Shown here: positions 63,153 through 64,000 of the stretch, one piece after another
How positions within the stretch are numbered: the first letter of the stretch is position 1
Layout: each line of letters begins with the position of its first letter
Source of the DNA: an uncultured Clostridia bacterium
GTDB taxonomy: Bacteria > Bacillota > Clostridia > Oscillospirales > QAKW01
Length of the DNA stretch: 64,000 bases
Direction: 5' to 3'
Assembly: GCA_944385895.1 (NCBI GenBank)
Contig: CALWYZ010000010.1
Coordinates: forward strand, 1 to 64,000
Made by a program: the position numbers and the translations under genes
The notes under the pieces: generated by a model
The model's input: the letters and a program-made list of their open reading frames with translations, nothing else
Database searches by the model: none
What the model was told of the DNA's origin: nothing

Positions 63153-64000
63153 TACAAGACTTCCTTATAGTTTAAGCCGCGTGTATATTGTTTGTTGAAA
63201 ATTTTACCATACTTTACTAAACGGTAAATATCAATACATTCAGACGGCTGTTCGTTTGTAAAATATAGTGTGACAAATGCAGCGCTTTTGATCTGATCAA
63301 GCTTATCTCCCATGTATATTGGCTGTGGATTTAATAGCTGTGAATATACTTTGTTATGACAAATCAGGGGCATTTTATTTCCATACCTGTCAGTTATAAA
63401 ATTTTTTCCGTCACAGTTGCCGCAGCCGTTTTCGGTACGGGCCGGACATGCTCTGAATGTCATAAGCGGCATCTTGCCGTAGGCAATCAGTCCGCATGGG
63501 ATAGGTTTTTCAAGAGCGTCAAATCTTGAAGCAGTACATTCAAAAGAAATTTCCGCCATATCAACACCAATATCTGTGTACTCTTTTAGCGCAAGACTGT
63601 TTGTTATATTCAATCCAAATCCCGCCATGATTTTAAATCCGTTTTTTTTGGCATATTCAAAACCGTAAATGTTTGAAATGTACAGAGTATCAATGCCGTA
63701 TGATTTAAGTAAAGCAAGCTTACTGTCTATAGATTTTTCATTATACATTATCGGCGGAAGCTGAGCAATAATTTTATGCTTGTACTTTTTACATATTTCC
63801 GCATTATCAGCAAGCTTTTCATAGTCAATGATCATCTTATCCGGATATTCAAAAATTTGATTTATATTTTCAAATCGTGCAAAAATCAATTTATCAGAAA
63901 CAGCATATATTTTTTTAACCTGAGGTCTAAAATTTTTTTCGATCACTGTATATGGATGCGGTTGACTTCTTATTATCAGCAGTTTTTCCAGAGAAGATCT
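63152..64000 (-). CDS. U32-family peptidase, C-terminal part (partial at window edge)
   Basis: The frame is open to the right edge of the window with no start there; a GTG at 63946 would be an internal codon. The sequence matches the C-terminal region of U32 (collagenase-like) peptidases: TLYISNIYGFEYAKKNG, then GLIAYGKMPLMTFRACPART with the Cys-rich CGNCDGKNFITDRYGN. These enzymes often act in tRNA modification or peptide degradation. Only about 282 codons are visible; the N-terminal half must lie to the right. Confidence 0.82.
   Translation of the reverse strand, partial: RSSLEKLLIIRSQPHPYTVIEKNFRPQVKKIYAVSDKLIFARFENINQIFEYPDKMIIDYEKLADNAEICKKYKHKIIAQLPPIMYNEKSIDSKLALLKSYGIDTLYISNIYGFEYAKKNGFKIMAGFGLNITNSLALKEYTDIGVDMAEISFECTASRFDALEKPIPCGLIAYGKMPLMTFRACPARTENGCGNCDGKNFITDRYGNKMPLICHNKVYSQLLNPQPIYMGDKLDQIKSAAFVTLYFTNEQPSECIDIYRLVKYGKIFNKQYTRGLNYKEVL

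Overview
The window reads as chromosomal DNA from a low-G+C, Gram-positive, endospore-forming member of the Clostridia, probably an anaerobe from a gut or similar habitat. The evidence is a SipL-like DUF3794/LysM protein (spore coat assembly), an S-layer-homology (SLH) protein, AGGAGG-type ribosome binding sites, sigma-A promoters of the TTGACA-17-TATAAT type, clostridial order in the rnc/acpP/plsX/trmFO/topA/dprA cluster, and a V-type ATPase. The exact genus cannot be read from the sequence.

Layout. 1-6.6 kb: an SLH-anchored solute-binding-like protein, a metallophosphoesterase, prmA-rsmE, a membrane protein and secG. 6.6-15 kb, minus strand: a conserved housekeeping block made of two promoter-led units (rRNA methyltransferase-dprA-topA-trmFO-plsX, and acpP-rnc-radical SAM). 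15-22 kb: the spore protein, two G3E GTPases for metal handling (one very His-rich, one fused to a DUF1980-like domain), two SGNH hydrolases, a FucO-type reductase and tRNA-Leu(CAG).

22.3-39.6 kb is an accessory island. It begins with a small membrane protein and an OLD-type ATPase-TOPRIM nuclease. A strong promoter with an overlapping 11-bp inverted repeat then drives a plus-strand run: a Fic protein, a two-TM membrane protein, an MmeI-like type IIL restriction-modification enzyme, an ApeA-like HEPN protein and seven small proteins, several resembling immunity or SH3/LSM-like proteins. An almost gene-free stretch of 1.9 kb follows (33,917-35,847). It has a small terminated RNA, then about 1.1 kb that is unusually rich in long complementary stems and looks like a large structured noncoding RNA (RNA of the ROOL/GOLLD kind is a possibility). 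Next comes a set of about 36-nt repeats with TTTCGAWATG ends directly upstream of a complete tyrosine recombinase. The right part holds a precise junction of two truncated genes and an XRE remnant plus large serine recombinase cassette.

40-47.2 kb is a seven-gene V-ATPase operon of the spirochaete/Bacteroidetes-like type (E, DUF2764, A, B, D, I, K). 47.4-57.4 kb is a hexuronate catabolic cluster with a divergent AraC regulator: UxaC, UxuA, an SDR likely to be fructuronate reductase, KDPG aldolase and KDG kinase give a complete glucuronate-to-pyruvate route, followed by two sugar isomerase-like proteins and two paralogous Gfo/Idh/MocA oxidoreductases. 57.4-64 kb: a HAD phosphatase, uvrC-rsmD-coaD, a coiled-coil protein, a DUF1624-like membrane protein, an EamA transporter and a U32 peptidase that runs off the right edge.

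Leads most worth follow-up are the candidate large RNA, the recombinase-linked repeat array, the Fic/2TM/type IIL/HEPN operon and the fused-truncation junction at about 37,380. All functional calls rest on reading motifs by eye; no database or folding program was used.
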